Source of the DNA: an uncultured Akkermansia sp.
Lineage (GTDB): Bacteria > Verrucomicrobiota > Verrucomicrobiia > Verrucomicrobiales > Akkermansiaceae
Reading direction: 5' to 3'
Assembly (NCBI GenBank): GCA_900766865.1
Contig: CAAFXA010000450.1
Location: forward strand, 1-8,026
DNA length: 8,026 nt
Positions 5,805 to 8,026 of this stretch are shown here, piece by piece; position 1 is the stretch's first letter; each line of letters opens with the position of its first letter. The translations under genes and the position numbers were made by a program. Under the pieces are notes generated by a model. That model was given only the letters and a program-made list of their open reading frames with translations, was not told the DNA's origin and made no database searches.

Positions 5805-7177
5805 TGCCCCAGCCGGACCGCCAGCGAGATGCCGATGCCTACCGCGCCCTGCTGGAGCGGATTCGCCAGAGCTGTGGCTGTGCAGAGGAGGATGACGAGC
5901 AGCCCCTGCCCGGAGAACTGGAAATACAGGCGCTCTGGCATGCGGGATTGCTGGGTAATTGCGGAGAAACCATGCGCCATGGGCGTGTACGCATTCTGGA
6001 CTTCGGGGAATGGAACCGCAGCGCAGGGCCGGATTTTCAGCGCGCCGAGATTGAGATAGACGGCATCCGGCACCACGGAGATATTGAGATTGACCCTACT
6101 GCCCAGGATTGGGAGCGCCATGGTCACGGAGCGAACCCGGATTACACGAACGTAGTGCTGCATATTGTCCTGAGGCAACCACCAGAGGGATGGTACACAC
6201 GCAACGCTCAGCACCGGGATATCCCCATTCTGCCGATTCCGCCCTGCCACCTTCAACGGGCTCTCGGTGCACCACGTCCACTTGCAACAGAGAGAGCCGG
6301 GCTCTGCCGCGCCCCGCTCAACGACATGCCGGCCGCAGCCATCGAAAAGTTATTGCAGGCAGCAGCGGCTTACCGGGCACAGAATAAACGGCAAGCCTTC
6401 TGTTGCAAGCAGGAGGCTCTGGGCTCCAACCAGGCCTGGTTCGAAGCATTTGCCGAAACGCTCGGCTACAGAATCAACAAACTGCCCATGCAGATGCTCG
6501 CCAGACGCGCCCCGCTCCACAAGCTGCATCACCACGCAGAGGGTATCCTTTTCGGCACAGCCGGATTCCTGCGCCCCATGCTGCCGGAACAGGCAACCCA
6601 AGAGGCCCGCAACTACCACCGCCGCGTGTGGGATGCCTGGTGGCCCCAACGTGAGGAGTTTGCTCTGGCAGAAAACCGTGTTCTTCCCTGGCGTTTTGCG
6701 CCGCTGCGTCCCGTGAATCACCCGCACCGCCGTGTGGCTGCGCTCGCACTCATTGCCGCAAACTGGCGCCGTATCCAGCCCCGGTTGACAGCGGAACATG
6801 CCGCAGAGTTAAGCTCCATCCTCACCAGCCTGGAGCACCCATACTGGAGTATACACTGCACCCTGCCCTCTGCCGAGCTGAAGAAAAGCGTGGCTCTCAT
6901 CGGCGCAGACCGAGTCAAGGATTTCCTGGTGAACCACGTCTATGTGCAGGATGATGCCCCCTACGCCTGGCATACATACCTGGCCATGCGCAACAGGGAG
7001 GTACCACAGCGTGTACAGCTCACAGCGCGCCACCTCTTCGGCGAACGACAGGACATCATTTCCCTTCTGCCGCTCATGTATGTGCAACAGGCGCTGCTGC
7101 AGATAGACGCAGACTTCTGCGTGCAACAAGGTTGCAGTACTTGCCTCTTCCCGGAACAACTCTGCCAGTGGCGCTGA
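5804..7177 (+). CDS. DUF2851 family protein
   Basis: From the ATG at 5804 the product is 457 aa, soluble, with no signal peptide. It shows the DUF2851 N-terminal signature: LEIQALWHAGLL (39-50), VRILDFGEWNRSAGPDFQRAEIEI (62-85), a GDIEID block (92-97), DWERHGHGANPDYTNVVLHIV (102-122) and PILPIPPC (141-148). The C-terminal half is rich in aromatic and basic residues, with a Cys cluster near the end (CVQQGCSTCLFPEQLC). The family is known from Bacteroidetes and Verrucomicrobia and has no established function that I know of. The start at 5804 overlaps the STAS stop (TGATG). An in-frame ATG at 5747 lies within the STAS gene, adds 19 low-complexity residues and is less likely. The gene ends 3 bp from the stop of the convergent transpeptidase gene, with no terminator between them. 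Confidence 0.85.
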   Translation: MPQPDRQRDADAYRALLERIRQSCGCAEEDDEQPLPGELEIQALWHAGLLGNCGETMRHGRVRILDFGEWNRSAGPDFQRAEIEIDGIRHHGDIEIDPTAQDWERHGHGANPDYTNVVLHIVLRQPPEGWYTRNAQHRDIPILPIPPCHLQRALGAPRPLATERAGLCRAPLNDMPAAAIEKLLQAAAAYRAQNKRQAFCCKQEALGSNQAWFEAFAETLGYRINKLPMQMLARRAPLHKLHHHAEGILFGTAGFLRPMLPEQATQEARNYHRRVWDAWWPQREEFALAENRVLPWRFAPLRPVNHPHRRVAALALIAANWRRIQPRLTAEHAAELSSILTSLEHPYWSIHCTLPSAELKKSVALIGADRVKDFLVNHVYVQDDAPYAWHTYLAMRNREVPQRVQLTARHLFGERQDIISLLPLMYVQQALLQIDADFCVQQGCSTCLFPEQLCQWR

Positions 7178-7180
7178 GCA

Positions 7181-7801
7181 TTAGTCCGTAATTTCCACCA
7201 GGCTGCCATAAGGCAAAGCATGGTACAGCGGCTCGCAGGCAACACGAGGTAAACGAATACAACCATGCGAAGCCGGCTGGCGATAAATATCCCCCACATG
7301 CATACCAATACCGCTCCAGGTAAGGCGCATGAAGTACGGCATAGGGCAATCGTACAGGTTGGAATGATGGTCGATATTTTTCTGTTTGATGCTGAAGGTG
7401 CCGGTTGGTGTGCGCTTGTTACCCCGCCCCGTACAAACAGGAAAATCCATAGCAACATTGCCATCCACCAGATAAAGACCACGCTGTTGCCCCAGCAGAA
7501 TGCGCACCCGTTTATGCCCATCCTTCTGCATCAGTTCTGGATTCATCCAGACACTGTGTGTCTGCGGATAATGGTCTGATTTCGTAAACGCCTCATGCTC
7601 TGCGGGTAAATCCGCTTCCTCCACCTGTAATTTATACCCTCGAGATATGCCGTCCGGACTCGACATGACATAATCACCGGCAATCGGCACCAACGGGCTC
7701 TTACCAAAAGTATTATGGACAAGCGCCTGCGCTCCGTTCTCGCAAGACACCAGCGCAACCATACAAACACCAACTCCCAGGGCTGCCTTCATGCTGCCCA
7801 T
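7181..7801 (-). CDS. L,D-transpeptidase (YkuD domain) lipoprotein
   Basis: The 206-aa product carries the YkuD catalytic motif at its C-terminus: His168, then SHGCIRLPR at 178-186 with nucleophile Cys181, His179, Gly180 and Arg183. These enzymes form 3-3 cross-links in peptidoglycan or attach proteins to it, acting in the periplasm. Upstream are the family strand ILLGQQRGLYLVDG (101-114), the PVCTGRGNKRTPTGTFSI stretch (121-138), and a DCPMPYFMRLTWSGIGMH stretch (151-168). The N-terminus is a lipoprotein signal ending in L-V-S-C (Cys20). Met4 is an alternative start that gives a more typical MK-initiated signal. No LysM or other peptidoglycan-binding domain is present. AGGAG lies 13 bases before the first ATG, too far for a standard Shine-Dalgarno. 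The gene is monocistronic and convergent with DUF2851. Confidence 0.93.
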   Translation of the reverse strand: MGSMKAALGVGVCMVALVSCENGAQALVHNTFGKSPLVPIAGDYVMSSPDGISRGYKLQVEEADLPAEHEAFTKSDHYPQTHSVWMNPELMQKDGHKRVRILLGQQRGLYLVDGNVAMDFPVCTGRGNKRTPTGTFSIKQKNIDHHSNLYDCPMPYFMRLTWSGIGMHVGDIYRQPASHGCIRLPRVACEPLYHALPYGSLVEITD

Positions 7802-7813
7802 TGTATACCTAAC

Positions 7814-7833
7814 ACTCCTGCCTGGCTAGGAGT
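7814..7833. promoter_or_regulatory. Inverted repeat overlapping the transpeptidase transcription start
   Basis: ACTCCT (7814-7819) and AGGAGT (7828-7833) form 6-bp arms separated by 8 bp. The site lies just downstream of the predicted -10, and +1 is expected at about 7828, so it could be an operator. In RNA it could form a hairpin that also holds the only AGGAG upstream of the gene. Confidence 0.4.
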
Positions 7834-7834
7834 T

Positions 7835-7863
7835 ATATTAACAAGGAGATACCATTGAAACAA
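7835..7863 (-). promoter_or_regulatory. Predicted promoter for the L,D-transpeptidase gene
   Basis: Read on the minus strand, the -35 is TTGTTT (7863-7858), the spacer is 17 bp, and the -10 is TAATAT (7840-7835). Predicted +1 at about 7828 leaves a 5' UTR of about 27 nt to the first ATG or 36 nt to Met4. TATACA at 7807-7802 is a second -10-like sequence but has no -35 at a suitable distance. Confidence 0.5.
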
Positions 7864-7903
7864 CCTTTCGTTTTCAGAATCCCAAATCGGTGTGTAACAG
7901 GCT

Positions 7904-8018
7904 GATAAATTGGAATTGGGCGGGCGAGCGAAGCGAGCGGAATTTGTGAGCCTCGCCGTATGGCGAGGCGGCATAAAATAGCCACGGGTGGAGTGAGCAA
8001 CGCGAACGAAACCCGTGG
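7904..8018 (+). repeat. Right copy of the structured intergenic repeat, inverted relative to the left copy
   Basis: Positions 7921-7973 are the reverse complement of 16-68 with one mismatch, and similarity continues more weakly to 7904 and to about 7989. The element has two parts. The first is a GC-rich block with direct repeats of GCGAGCG (7924-7930 and 7933-7939), followed by an 8-bp hairpin GCCTCGCC/GGCGAGGC (7950-7970 region). The second is an 8-bp stem CCACGGGT (7982-7989) / ACCCGTGG (8011-8018) whose 21-nt loop resembles the first block. No open reading frame of note lies in it. It sits upstream of the transpeptidase promoter; what lies beyond the window is not visible. Confidence 0.85.
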
Positions 8019-8026
8019 GAAAGGCA

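Noticed and set aside
6961..7521. Long minus-strand open frame spanning the end of DUF2851 and most of the transpeptidase gene
   Set aside because: It is out of frame with the YkuD gene, whose catalytic motif is intact in its own frame. The alternative product has a composition typical of a shadow frame.
7843..7905. AAGGAG followed 6 bases later by a TTG start and a 16-codon open frame on the plus strand
   Set aside because: It overlaps the minus-strand promoter of the transpeptidase gene, is very short and lacks any other coding evidence.

Overview
The window looks like a chromosomal stretch from a member of Verrucomicrobiota, possibly a gut Akkermansia-like lineage. The reasons are a protein of the Verrucomicrobia/Planctomycetes-restricted Minf_1886 family, a DUF2851 protein, moderately GC-rich coding sequence, start codons with no clear Shine-Dalgarno sequence, and hairpin-rich intergenic repeats of a kind I associate with that phylum. 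The taxonomic call is an inference; no rRNA or other marker gene is present.

Layout, left to right. (1) Positions 1-85 hold one copy of a structured repeat, cut by the window edge. (2) A promoter (151-179) drives a two-gene unit: the Minf_1886 protein (186-584) and an agmatine deiminase (593-1636). (3) A second promoter (1673-1701) opens a tightly packed unit of four unrecognised genes (1710-4181): a secreted protein, a lipoprotein, and two tandemly duplicated membrane proteins. It closes with a strong rho-independent terminator (4206-4244). (4) A third promoter (4269-4297) drives hemC (4305-5237), a STAS-domain protein (5253-5804) and a DUF2851 protein (5804-7177). (5) Converging from the right, with only 3 bp between stop codons, is an L,D-transpeptidase lipoprotein on the minus strand (7181-7801). 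Its promoter and an operator-like inverted repeat lie at 7814-7863. (6) Positions 7904-8018 hold a second copy of the terminal repeat in the opposite orientation, so the ten genes lie between inverted copies of the same element.

The conserved genes are housekeeping or metabolic: polyamine synthesis from agmatine, tetrapyrrole synthesis, peptidoglycan cross-linking or lipoprotein anchoring, and a STAS-type regulatory module. The least explained part is the four-gene envelope cassette with its own promoter and terminator. In it, the last gene looks like a copy of the preceding one without the extracytoplasmic domain.

A pattern runs through the whole window. The three plus-strand operon heads each have a TTGnnn-N17-TAnnnT promoter placed so that the predicted transcription start falls on or within about two bases of the start codon, and no gene has a well-spaced Shine-Dalgarno sequence. 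This suggests leaderless or SD-independent translation is usual here. I found no mobile-element protein, CRISPR array, tRNA, rRNA or recognisable riboswitch.
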